The translations under genes were made by a program, and so were the position numbers. Below, one piece after another: positions 44,715-55,714 of a stretch of 64,000 nt of DNA. The stretch's first letter is position 1, and each line of letters begins with the position of its first letter. The notes under the pieces were generated by a model. That model worked only from the letters and a program-made list of their open reading frames with translations, made no database searches and was not told the DNA's origin. Source of the DNA: Arachis hypogaea (taxonomy: Eukaryota; Streptophyta; Magnoliopsida; Fabales; Fabaceae); the NCBI RefSeq assembly GCF_003086295.3, contig NC_092048.1, forward strand, positions 91,740,626-91,804,625. The letters run 5' to 3'.

Positions 44715-46525
44715 ATGAAAAAGAAAGGAACAGAAAATAATAATAGGGATCCTTTTTACCACAGTATAGAGGTTCCCTTGTTGTTAGTAGAAGAAGAAAG
44801 GGAATAAGAGTGAAGAAGAATGGATAATCCAAACACAAGGGTGAGGATAGCAGAGATATGAGATGAAGAGAAGTGTTAATATATGAATAAATAAATAGAA
44901 GGAGATGAGAGGAAGAAGTTTTCAAAAATAAATTTTGAAAAAGGGTTAGTTATTTTCGAAAATTAGATAAGAAATAAAGTTAGAATTAAAATTTGAAACA
45001 ATTAATTAATTAAAAAGAATTTTTGAAAAAGAGGGAGGTATTTTCGAAAATTAGAGAGGGATAGTTAGTTAGGTAGTTTTGAAAAAGATAAGAAACAAAC
45101 AAAAAGTCAATTAGTTAGTTGAAAAAGATTTGAAATTCAATTTTGAAAAGATAAGAAGATAAGAAGTTAGAAAAGATATTTAAAAAAGATAGGATAAAAA
45201 GATATTTTTGAAAACATATGATTGAAATTAGTTTTGAAAAAGATTTGATTTTAAAAATCAAAATTAATGACTTGACTCACAAGTAATCACAAGATATGAT
45301 TCTAGAACTTAAAGTTTGAATCTTTCTTAACAAGCAAGTAACAAACTTGAAATTTTTGAATCAAAACATTAATTGTTGATGATATTTTCGAAAATATGAT
45401 GTAAAATTAAGAAAAAGATTTTTAAAAAATATTTTTAAAATTTTCGAAAATAAATAAGAAAAAAGAAAGAGATATGATTTTTGAAAAAGATTTTGAAAAA
45501 GATAAGATTTTTAAATTGAAAATTTGATTTGACTCATAAGAAACAATTGAATTTTAAAAATTTTTGAAAAAGTCAATCCAAATTTTCGAAATTTATGAGA
45601 AAAAAAAGGAAAGATATTTTTTTATTTTTGAATTTTTAAAGATGAGAGAGAAAAACATGAAAAATGATGCAATGCATGAAAATTTTGGATCTAAACATGT
45701 GATGCATGCAAGAACACTATGAATGTCAAGATGAACACCAAGAACACTATGAATGTCAAGATGAACATCAAGAACTTATTTTTGAAAAATTTTCAAGAAA
45801 AGAAAACATGCAAAACACCAAACTTAGAAATTTTTCATGTATAGACACTATGAATGCAAGAATGCATATATGAAAAACAAGAAAAGACACAAAACAAGAA
45901 AATATGAAGATCAAACAAGAAGACTGGCCAAGAACAACTTGAAGATCATGAAGAACACTATGAATGCATGAATTTTCGAAAAATGCATAAAATTTTTAGA
46001 AAAAATGCAATTGACACCAAACTTAAAAATTGACTCAAGACTCAAACAAGAAACACAAAATATTTTTGATTTTTTATGATTTTATAAATTTTTTTTGATT
46101 TTTTCGAAAATTAATGTGAAAAAGAAAAATAAGGATTCCAAAATTTTTAATATGAATTCCAGGAATCTTGTGCTCTTTAGTCTAAAGCTCCAATCTGAGG
46201 GTTAGACATGGCTTAATAGCCAGCCAAGCTTTAGAAGATACAAATCAGTCATACAATAACAAATTTTATTAGCAACAACTAGCTTGCTCTTGTAATGATG
46301 ACTTGGAAGCCTCAGTCCAAATGAATTTGGATATGGCTTTACAGCCAGCCAGGCTTCTACATGCTTCATGAAACTCTAGAATTCATTCTTAAAAATTCTG
46401 AAATAATTTTCGAAAACAAAAGGAAAATTTTTTGAAAGATTTTTGAAGAAAATTTTTGAAAATAAAACAAAAAGAAAATTACCTAATCTGAGCAACAAGA
46501 TGAACCGTCAGTTGTCCAAACTCGA
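44715..46525 (-). other. A2 leader: AT-rich region with TTTTYGAAAA motifs
   Basis: 1.8 kb matching the A1 leader: many TTTTCGAAAA/TTTTTGAAAA motifs, tandem GAATGTCAAGATGAACACC repeats (45721-45775) and no coding. Confidence 0.7.
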
Positions 46526-46528
46526 ACA

Positions 46529-46547
46529 ATCCCCGGCAACGGCGCCA
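46529..46547 (-). other. Primer-binding site of A2 (tRNA-Asp)
   Basis: The minus strand reads TGGCGCCGTTGCCGGGGAT, six bases inside the LTR end. Confidence 0.9.
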
Positions 46548-46553
46548 AAAACT

Positions 46554-48259
46554 TGGTATGCAAAATTGTTACTCTGAGGTTGTAAAATTTGTTGTTCGTT
46601 CTCTCCCTGGCAATGGCGCCAATAACTGGTGCACAATACCATGGTCCAAACATAACTTCACAACTTCGCACAACTAACCAGCAAGTGCACTGGGTCGTCC
46701 AAGTAATAAAACCTTACGTGAGTAAGGGTCGAGACCACGGAGATTGTTGGTATGAAGCAAGCTATGGTCATCTTGTTAATCTCAGTCAGGCGGATATCAA
46801 ATGGTTATGGAGTTTTCGAATAATAATAATAAATAAACAGAAAATAAAGATAGAAATACTTATGTAATTCATTGGTGAGAATTTCAGATAAGCGTATAGA
46901 GATGCTTTCGTTCCTCTGAAGCTCTGCTTTCCCGCTGTCTTCATCCAATCAGTCTTACTCCTTTCCATGGCAAGCATTCTGTAAGGGCATCACCGTTGTC
47001 AATGGCTACATCCCATCCTCTCTGTGAAAATGGTCCAAATGCTCTGTCACGGCATGGCTAATCATCTGGAGGTTCTCGATCATACTGGAATAGGATTTAC
47101 TATCCTTTTGCGTCTGTCACTACGCCCAGCACTCGCGAGTTTGAAGTTCGTCACAGCCATCCTTCCCAGATCCTACTCGGAATACCACAAAAAAGGTTTA
47201 GACTTTTCGGATCTCAGGAATGGCCATCCATGGGTTCTAACTTATACTACAAAGATACTAATAACTCGGACTTGGTCCCCTGTATTAGATATCTAAGAGA
47301 TACTCATTCTAGCTTGGTTGCATGTAGAACGGAAGTGTTTGTCAGGCACGCGTTCATAAGTGAGAATGATGATGAGCGTCACATAATCATCACATTCATC
47401 ATGTTCTTGGGTGCGAATGGATATCTTAGAAGCGGAATAAGCTGAATTGAATAGAAAATAGTAGTACTTTGCATTAAATCATGAGGAACAGCAGAGCTCC
47501 ACACCTTAATCTATGGAGTGCAGAAACTCTACCGTTTGAAAATACATAAGTGATAATGGTCCAGGCATGGCTGAATGGCCAGCCCCCATGAAAGTCTTCG
47601 ATAGCATAAAACTGATCAAAGGTCCCACCTTTATACAATAGTAAAAAGTCCTATTTATACTAAACTAGTTACTAGGGTTTACAGAAGTAAGTAATTGATG
47701 CATAAATCCACTTCCGGGGCCCACTTGGTGTGTGTTTGGGCTGAGCTTGAAGTTTACACATGGAGAGGTCATTCTTGGAGTTGAACGCCAGTTTATAACG
47801 TGTTTCTGGCGTTCAACTCTAGTTTGTGACGTGTTTCTGGCGTTTAACTCCAGACTGCAGCATAGAACTGGTGTTCAACGCCCTTTTGAGTTATCTAAAC
47901 TTGGCCAAAGTATGGACTATTATATATTTCTGGAAAGCCCTGGATGTCTACTTTCCAACGCAATTGAAAGAGCGTCATTTTGAGTTCTGTAGCTCCAGAA
48001 AATCCACTTTGAGTGCAGGGAGGTCAGAATCCAACAGCATCAGCAGTCCTTCTTCTACCTCTGAATCTGATTTTTGCTCAAGTCCCTCAATTTCAGCCAG
48101 AAAATACCTGAAATCACAGAAAAACACACAAACTCATAGTAAAGTCTAGAAATGTGAATTTAACATAAAAACTAATGAAAACATCCCTATAAGTAACTAG
48201 ATCCTACTAAAAACATACTAAAAACAATGCCAAAAAGCGTATAAATTATCCGCTCATCA
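46554..48259 (-). repeat. 5' LTR of A2
   Basis: 1706 bp, paired with 38449-40156. TATAAATA at 47652-47659 (minus). Internal primer-binding-site-like ATGGCGCCAATAACT near 46613. Confidence 0.9.
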
Positions 48260-48264
48260 CAAGT

Positions 48265-49737
48265 CATGAGCAAGAAATTAAACTAAGAGGCTTATCAAGC
48301 AAGAAATCTTAAGGTGCAAGAAACTAATTCAAGTAACTAAAGCAAGGTATGAGCAAATCCAAACTAATAAGAGAATATCCAATATAATTCTACTCTAAAA
48401 CTAAACAAGTAACTATAACTAAGACAAAGCAATTGGAATTTTTGGGTTTCAAATATGATTAATAAAAGCAACTCTTGGCTAGGCATAGGAATTGGAATCA
48501 CTATCCTTGTCTAATAACCATATCTTGACAATTACGAGGAAGCAAACTCATTAAGTTTATTTCTATACTTGAAGTATATTAAATGGCTTGGTCAACATCA
48601 ATCCACAAGGTCCAACCTAGCTACCAATTGACTTAGTAGTAGGCTAGTGTCAATAGTTATCAAACTGACCACTAAGGGTTCTCAAATCATCAAATCTATT
48701 AGACCCAATGACTCAAGTTTACCTAATTCCCTTAGCCTAGGCCAAGAGTAAAGAAAACTACTCCATAATCAAAGGAAACATTTCATCAAACACATGGTAA
48801 GCATTACTAAAAGACATATTCAAAATGCAATTAAATTGAAATTAAAAGGTACCCACTAACAATTATCAATTGAAAATCACTCAAACAACACAATTAATCA
48901 TGGAAATCATCAATGTAACATTAACAATTCAAGATCCACAAGATTCACAAAGTGGGTAGAAAATGACAATTGAAAAGAAAACATAAATCTAACACAAGAT
49001 CTATCAAAATTATTCTAAGGAATTCAAATTAAGTAATCAAAACTAGAAATCAACAAGATCTAATTCAGAATTCAACAAGGAAAGATCAAATCAAAATAGA
49101 TCTAGAGAGGAACAGGGGTTTCTCTCTCTAGAAGAACAAAAACCAAAAACTAGCTAAAATTGTGTCTAAGTGTGTAATGAATGATCCCCCCTTTCCCCCT
49201 AGAATTCTTGGGTCTTTTCCAAGTAGAACCAGCTTGAATTTGGGCCTGTTGAGCCTCAGAATCGCCAGGCACGATTTCTTTTAATGAGGTCAAGTGCAGC
49301 TTGTCACGCGTACGCATCATGCACGCGTGCGCATCGATGGAGATCTCGGTAATCCACGCAGATGCGCCAATATTCGCGTGCCATTCCCAACTTTCCGCAC
49401 CCACGCGTGCGCGTGGGGTGCGCGTGCGCGTCAAAGCTTAATTCTCCAAAATTCAATTATTCATGTTCCTTCCTCTTGTGCATGCTCTCTTTCCCTTTTC
49501 TAGGCCATTCTTGCCCTATAAACTCTAGAGTCACTCAACAAACACATCACGGCATCGAATGGTAATAAAAGAGGATCAAAATATGGTAATTTTAAGGCAA
49601 AAGAAGCATGTTTTCCATTATGAAGTAATATTAGGAAGGGAACACAAAACCATGCAATTCTTGTGAATAAGTGCGAAAAATATTGACAAAACCCCTCAAA
49701 TTCTGCACAATATAAACCACAAAATTGGAGTTTATCA
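48265..49737 (-). repeat. LTR of B, right arm, main part
   Basis: Continues from 38448 after the A2 insertion; the complement of 33845-35370. CpG-rich phrases at 49300-49435. The outer end GTTTATCA mirrors the left arm's TGATAAAC. Confidence 0.85.
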
Positions 49738-50498
49738 GTCCTTGAGCTCAGACCAATACCATTTGAAGAAGCTAGTTACCATGCAAGAGTGAGTGGTGAC
49801 CCCGACTATGAGCAAATTGTTAATGACATATGTGTGATAGGGGCTGACTGGGTAAGGGATTCCAAGAGAATGCCAAGGTTAATAAGAAGAGGAGACCTTG
49901 TCCCGGACGCTAAAGGATGGTTTGAAATTGTCAGGAGATCCATCCTCCCTAGTGCAAACAATTCAGAGGTCAATATCATGAGAGCCACCATGGTGCATTG
50001 CATTATGACAGGAGGGGAAATAAGAGTCCATGAGCCTATACCAAAGGGCATTCAAGAGATAGTGGAGAAGAATGATCCTGATTCTTGGCTCTACTATCCT
50101 AGCACCATTCTACGCCAATGCAAGAAAGCTAAGGTGGTGTTTGAGGATGTATTCCTAGATTGGTTGACCATTGGCAAGCCAATCACTCCTAAAAGGATGT
50201 CATATGTCACAGCCGCTCAACAGCAAATGAGACCTCAAAGAAAGAGAAGAGTAGAACAACAAGAAGAGGAGCATCAAGAAAGGGAGAAACAAGAGGAAGA
50301 GAAAGTCCCAACTACCTTGGATATGAGTCAAACGCAAGAAGTCATTGATGGTCTATCAATGCAGTTTTTGCAAAGCTAAGAACAACAAATGCACTTCCAA
50401 TTTCAGCTCATAAATCAACAAAAGGCGTTGTATATGCAGTTAATAGAACAACATAAAGAGCATTACTCCCAACTCTCTCAGTCCATCCACCAAGTAAC
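49738..50498 (+). pseudogene. ORF2 of C, C-terminal part
   Basis: Resumes in frame right after dimer B (GTC CTT GAG). Domain landmarks: FEEASYHARVSGDPDYEQ, DICVIGADWVRDSKRMPRL, KGWFEIVRRSILPSANNSE, NSEVNIMRATMVHCIMTGGE, DSWLYYPSTILRQCKKAKVV. A Gln/Glu/Arg-rich coiled coil follows (QRKRRVEQQEEEHQEREKQE). A TAA at 50377-50379 ends the frame, but coiled-coil coding (MHFQFQLINQQKALYMQLIE) continues in the same frame until D interrupts it at 50499. The well-kept reading suggests long constraint before decay. Confidence 0.7.
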
Positions 50499-50743
50499 TG
50501 ATGACAAGTCATTTTGTGCATGTTTTTCTATGCATTTTCACCTTTAATTTTCAGTAATCATGCTTAATTATAAATTATTAAGTGTTTTGTTGCTTAAATA
50601 GTATATTGCTTTGATCTTTTGATCTGATAAACTTTGTGGGAAATAAGTGGAAAAAGATGCAAAAAAAGCACAAAATAAGCTCAAAAGGAGAAAAGAGGAA
50701 TTTTGGGGCACACTTTGAAGTTTGAGCACGCTTTGGAGCCATA

Positions 50744-51230
50744 GGCCACGCTTTTAAAAGCGTGGCCCATGATTAATTCAAGGAAGCGTGCTCTGTTTTT
50801 CACAAAAGAGCGTTCTCCAAAAGAACGCTACGTTCTTCTTCAAAGAGCGCTTGCGATAATGAAGCTGGAAAATTCGCAAGTGACGCGTACACGTGAGTGA
50901 CGCGTATGCGTCGAGGTGACAATTTTGGAAGGCCACGCGTATGCATGCATGTCGCGTACGCGTGAAAGTGGCATTTTTGAAGGACCACGCGTACGTGTGA
51001 GTGACGCGTACGCGTGGGAAGCGCTCTCCAAGTGAACGCTACGCTCTTAAAGTGAACACTACCAAGGGACGCACAAGCGTATATCACGCGTACGCGTCAC
51101 AACGGCAAATTCTGAAGGTCACGTGTATGCGTGGGTGACGCGTACGCGTGGATGTGCCAAAATGCAAAATGGCGCACACGCGTGGGTGACGCGTGCGCGT
51201 GGGTGTAAAAGCGCTCCGTTCTCCAAATGA
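50744..51230. repeat. Palindrome and ACGCGTACGCGTG array in the D LTR
   Basis: About eight CACGCGTACGCGTG-type phrases at irregular 20-60 bp spacing, after the 24-bp palindrome at 50744-50767. Confidence 0.8.
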
Positions 51231-51414
51231 ATGCTACGCTTTCTTGGAAGTGAATTTCTGCTCAAATTAACTTCATTCCAAGCCCATTTAAACCCAAGCA
51301 AGCCAGCCCACTCATATTACTCAATGAAGACCACAAGGATCATCTAGAATAGAAATTTTTATTTGAATTGCAATTTGTTTTCAATTTCATTTCAATTTGT
51401 AATTTAGGAAAGCC

Positions 51415-51423
51415 TATATAAAG
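51415..51423 (+). promoter_or_regulatory. Probable TATA box of the D LTR
   Basis: TATATAAAG in AGCCTATATAAAGGCATTAG, the same context as in G. Confidence 0.5.
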
Positions 51424-51654
51424 GCATTAGTTTGACAGTTTGAAGGAAGTAGTATTCAGAAGACTGTATTAGAAGTAGTAGTAGTAGTAGTAGGAGTCAG
51501 AGTAGGAGTAGAATAGAAGGCTCTTGTATACACTTTTCTTTTCTGCCATTTTTTTACATTGTAGCTTTTATTGAATTTCATTTTCTTATGCAATTTCAAT
51601 TTCCTGCAATTATGTCCTTATGCAATTTTACATTTCCGTTCATATTGATCTTTG

Positions 51655-54600
51655 TAACGATCCAATTTTCAGTATGTCTAGATCATATCGGAAACTGAGC
51701 GCTACCAGCTTGTCTTCCTAATTATTATCTATTATTTATTATATGAGCCTGATTCGTTGTTAAGAGCGTAGTTATTAAGCGAGGTATTATTTTTTTTTAA
51801 AAAACCTTTGGACTAATAAACGGAATCATTCAGAATCAATTCTCAAATAATAACAGAAACAACAGTTATAAATAACCACACTTATACACATTTCAAACAG
51901 TTAACAACATTCAGTTATCCAGCCTTTATTAGAGTAAAGATCTTTAGTTAGAACACTCCAAGATATAGCTAGATAATACTATATACGACATCCCAGGCCC
52001 TGACCTGTTCAAGAAGTCCCTAAGCTGGCACCCAGGCTAGCCTAGACTCTATACTCACCTAGTCCCTCTAAACTACTAAAGCGAGGGAAAGTACGTTCTA
52101 AGTCTTCAAAACTCAAGTCAGGTCGAATGTCATCAAAAGGTGGAAGGTCGTCTACTACTCCTCTACACGATCATACGTCGTCAAAGAGCATCTCTCTAGT
52201 ATTTCATTAAGTAGCCACATAACAGGTCTCTCGTACACGGGATTTAAGTTAAAGTTTGCTTACAAACGGGGTGTAGATGTTGGCTGGTTTCACAATATAT
52301 ACATATAAACAGGTAACGGAATTCACTCTAGACTCAGAAGACTACCTAGAGCGGAATCCTCTTTGCAAAATGATCATCAACGAACTACGGAAGGGTACTC
52401 TTACTTCCATCTGAAGGGGAAAGGGAGAGAGAAGGGGTAAGAACTGGGGAGTTCTTAGTAGGGCTGGGGTTATTAGTTAAGTTCATTAATTCTGTGTTGT
52501 TTAGTAGATAAATAGCAGAATACAGAAAAGCAGTAAATAGAAGATGCAGATAAATAGAGAAGATAGAGAAAACAGATAGCAGAACACAAATAGAAGAATA
52601 TAAGAAAATAACACGAACACAGACAGAGAGAATATAATACAAACAAAGAAAGCATACATTCATGCAACAATCATAATAGAGAAAATGCACAACCAAGTAT
52701 GGTGCATGTCTATCCCTAGTGCAGGTAATGAGCTCATCTATCGGTTTCTACCCGCTCCCGACGTAACCTAGCATTACTAGCCGGATATGGCTTTCCTATT
52801 GGCTATACCCCTGTGTACAGGAAATAACCCCTCTGCTACTACAGGGTCCACTACACGCAGGAAATAACACATCTGCCACTACAGGGATGTATACCGACAC
52901 ACCTTATGTATACAGGAAATAACCCCTCTGCCACTACAGAAATGGAACAGGTGGTCACGGTACTTCTGTAGCAGGAAATAATCCCTCTGCCTTACAGAAA
53001 TGAAATATGGATCTGTACCGCAGAAAAGCGTTCTCAGTGGTTGCACCACCATCTATCTGACTGCCTCAATGCAGTAGATGAATATATTAATATCTCTGGG
53101 GTTGCCTTAATGCAACAAATGACCTCTCAATAGGTCCTCTACTCTGATTTCTCTGTTTAACGTTATTATTTAAAGCTTATGTAAATTTCGGTATGAATAG
53201 TTAGCCTGTCCCAAGTATAGGTTCATGAAGTCTATACTGAAACATTTTAACTTTTCATACAATACCAAACCCTAGTCGCAATTCAAGGACTAACTATGTT
53301 TCCCTAGTTCGTTCGCTAGTCTCTGTCTGTTTTTCTGTCATTAATATTTTACAGACTTTTTCTTCGATTTTTTTCTTTTCTTCAACTTTTTTTCTTTCTT
53401 TTATATTTGCCTCACTAATATGTTCTTACCACTCCCTAAGTGTTTTATGAAAGTAACTATGAGATTCTGCGCTTAAAGTTGTCTTTCTAAAGCTTTAACA
53501 AAAAACTGCCTTTTTTGCATTATTTTATTATTTTATTAAAATATTATTTTTAATTAAATATTATTATTTAATATTTTATTATTATTTATTATTTTATCAT
53601 TAAATTTTCGAAAATTACCCTACTTTAACTTTTAACCTTTAAAATTCACTTTTTACCACCCGTAACTTTTAATATTTCTACTTTAACCACCCTAACTTCT
53701 GAAAATTACCAAATAACTCCTCAAACACCAAAATAATTACAACCTTGACCTTTTTAAGATCTAAAAGGTGTTCTTCAATGTTCTTCACCACACTCAAAGT
53801 GTTCTTCGTGTTCTTCGTAAATTTTTCAGATTCTTTCTTTGTTTTCACCCATTTTTCAATCTTTTCAGTAACCGATTTTTACCATAATTCATAATAAATT
53901 AGCAGCCACTAAAGCCCCTTATTTCCTACTTGATTTCAACACAAATTCAACCCTAATTTAAGTCCTAGGGTTCATTTTTCCAGCAGCCATGAAGAACACA
54001 AATTCAAAGTTGAATATCATCAAATTTTCACCAAAATTTCAACAAGAATCACTCATATAAACAATCAATTTCAAGCACAGCCAAACCATATCATAATCAC
54101 ACAACTTAAACACAATCAATCAAGATTAAATTCGTTAAACCTTACCTGGTTTTGCTGCTCCTATTTCTTTTATACTTTCAGGTGGTCCTTAAGCACTTTT
54201 TCCTCCTAAATCACATCAAGAACAACTTTAAATCCACAAATCCTCAACTGACCAAATCTCTCTCAGTACATTAGGAAGGGATTTCTCACCTTAGAGCTGC
54301 TGGAAATTAACGTTTCTTGGCCCTCAAGTCAAGTTAAGCATGATTCCTAAGGAAGAACATCAAGAAAAGACATGTTTGAGCATGTTTCCTTGAATACCGA
54401 ATTCAAATGGGAAAGGGATAGCCATCTAACCTTATTTCCAGCCTTGATAAGTTACATGGTTTTGTAGAGAAAGAAGAGAGGATCATTTTGGTGAAATCGG
54501 AGTTTTGATTTGAGTTTAGTTCAGAAGAAATCAAGCTTTGAAGATTTAAGTGTCATGAAAGTTTCTCTCTTTTCTCTCTTCTCATTTTCGGCCAAAGGGA

Positions 54601-55258
54601 GTAAATGACCAGCCTTGGAGTGTCTTGGGGGTGTAAGGTGAGTTGTGATTGGTTGGCTTGAAGGTGGATTAAAATAATATTAAAAAATCTCACGTGTATA
54701 ACTACTAAAACTAGATGTATCAGAACACTTGTAAAAACATCTCTAAAAATTCTTTTCTGAGCTACTAGCATAAATGAAAATAGTAACAAATTTATTATGA
54801 GAATAAAAAATGTATGATGAGACCTTAGCATTGCTAAAGTCATCAGAGAGTGCTGGTGCTAAGCTGTACCAGTAAACTGTGAACCCGGTTAAACCGATTT
54901 CCTGTTTTTAACTAAAACTGACCAGGTAACATTATAATATCATTCTAGCAGCTTCTAATACTCATATAATGATAATATTATACTATTATCTCTCTTCTCT
55001 CATGAATCAAGTCCGGTTTGTCAAACTGAGACTATTTACGAAAATCAAAATCAAAACTCCTAACCGATACGGTTCAAAAACTAGGTTCTCCGCGATTGCG
55101 TTATTGAGCTTGCCTGATAAGAGGTTCTAGCTTAAGGATGACATAATGACATTGAGGATTGAGATGCTTGATGATATATCAGAGGTGTTCCCTTTACTGA
55201 TCTTCCGGAGAAATCCGTGCCTTCAGAAAAGATCTCGCGTACTCGAAAAATAGGGTTG
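51655..55258 (-). repeat. 3' LTR of E
   Basis: 3604 bp, + strand TAACGATCCAATTTTCAGTA to AATAGGGTTG. It includes the AGGAAATAACCCCTCTGCC minisatellite (52810-53010) and a TTATTATT-rich patch (53520-53600). Open frames inside it are short and poorly kept between the two copies. Confidence 0.8.
52810..53010. repeat. Minisatellite in the E LTR
   Basis: Four to five units of about 45-60 bp built on AGGAAATAACCCCTCTGCC followed by ACTACAG. Repeated in the other LTR at about 56888-57085. Confidence 0.75.
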
Positions 55259-55714
55259 TTATGTTCTACCCTCCTAAAAGAAAATTTTGCCCTCAAAATT
55301 TCAGCCACGTGCAGAATCCATCTTCAAGCGATCTATTTCCTTCAAGCCATCTTGATGAAGAGATAGGTCCGTTCCATACAGCATCCATATCTCACATAGC
55401 CATAGCCATGGAGATCATAACAGCTATGAAGATAGCTGTGGCTCACATCGATTCGTCATTCGGAGCTCGATTAAACCATGCCTAGTCACAATCATTGAGG
55501 TCTTATCCGTACCAAACAATCAACATTAAGGTGATCAATCTTAATATCTCAAGTTAAGCAAGAACATTCCCAAAATGAGCACTCATAGACATTCATGCCA
55601 AATGTATCTTGAAGATACCCTAATAGCATGAGACACACAAGCAGAGAATGCAGTAAAGCATAGTCAGTCCATTCCCCAGGCTCTATTGGAATGAACTACT
55701 CTGATACCAAATTA
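55259..55714 (-). other. Interior of E
   Basis: 456 bp holding only a polypurine-like run at the left, a primer-binding site at the right, and non-coding sequence between. Gag and pol are absent. Confidence 0.75.

Larger units (their letters stand above)
38449..48259 (-). mobile_element. LTR retrotransposon A2, complete, non-autonomous (Athila-like)
   Basis: 9811 bp, minus strand: 5' LTR 46554-48259, primer-binding site, 1.8-kb leader, gag-protease with one stop, ORF2 remnant, pre-tract hairpin and tract, 3' LTR 38449-40156. It is flanked by a perfect 5-bp duplication CAAGT (38444-38448 and 48260-48264). No reverse transcriptase or integrase. The LTRs differ at more than a dozen sites, so it is clearly older than G. 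FIDEL/Feral-type by recognition. Confidence 0.9.
33845..49737. mobile_element. Inverted LTR-gag|gag-LTR dimer B, with A2 nested inside
   Basis: Left arm (+): LTR 33845-35583, primer-binding site, gag to about 36918. Right arm (-): gag 36930-38097, primer-binding site, LTR 38232-38448 continued at 48265-49737. Both outer ends are the start of an LTR (TGATAAAC... and ...GTTTATCA), so no U5 end was joined to the target. GTCCA/GTCCT flank it, and the ORF2 frame of C continues exactly across, so it behaves as a single insertion. Confidence 0.8.
27657..50498 (+). mobile_element. LTR retrotransposon C (Athila-like), interrupted
   Basis: Plus-strand element inserted in MULE2 (GTGCC on its left). Parts: 5' LTR 27657-29708, tRNA-Asp primer-binding site, broken gag-protease fused to an integrase C-terminal remnant, and ORF2 split at 33844/49738 by dimer B. 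D is inserted in the end of ORF2 at 50499. The 3' LTR is not in the window. The reverse transcriptase to integrase core has been lost. Confidence 0.85.
50499..51654 (+). repeat. 5' LTR of D, left part
   Basis: Opens TGATGACAAGTCATTTTGTG. It has a perfect 24-bp palindrome at 50744-50767 (GGCCACGCTTTT and its complement), AGCGTTCT/AGAACGCT phrases and CpG-rich ACGCGTACGCGTG blocks to 51205, then a TATA box and a (GTA)n run near 51477-51494. Confidence 0.85.

Noticed and set aside
51640..51654. TTGAT near both ends of E as a target duplication
   Set aside because: The two TTGAT copies are offset from the LTR edges (five bases before the left edge, overlapping the right edge), so they do not fit a clean duplication.
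54553..54843. Hydrophobic open frame on the minus strand in the E LTR (related frame 58607-58927)
   Set aside because: Non-coding LTR sequence; the two copies differ in length and reading, with no supporting motif.
55261..55485. Open frame in the interior of E
   Set aside because: On the strand opposite to the element, begins in the polypurine-tract region, and matches no gag or pol motif.
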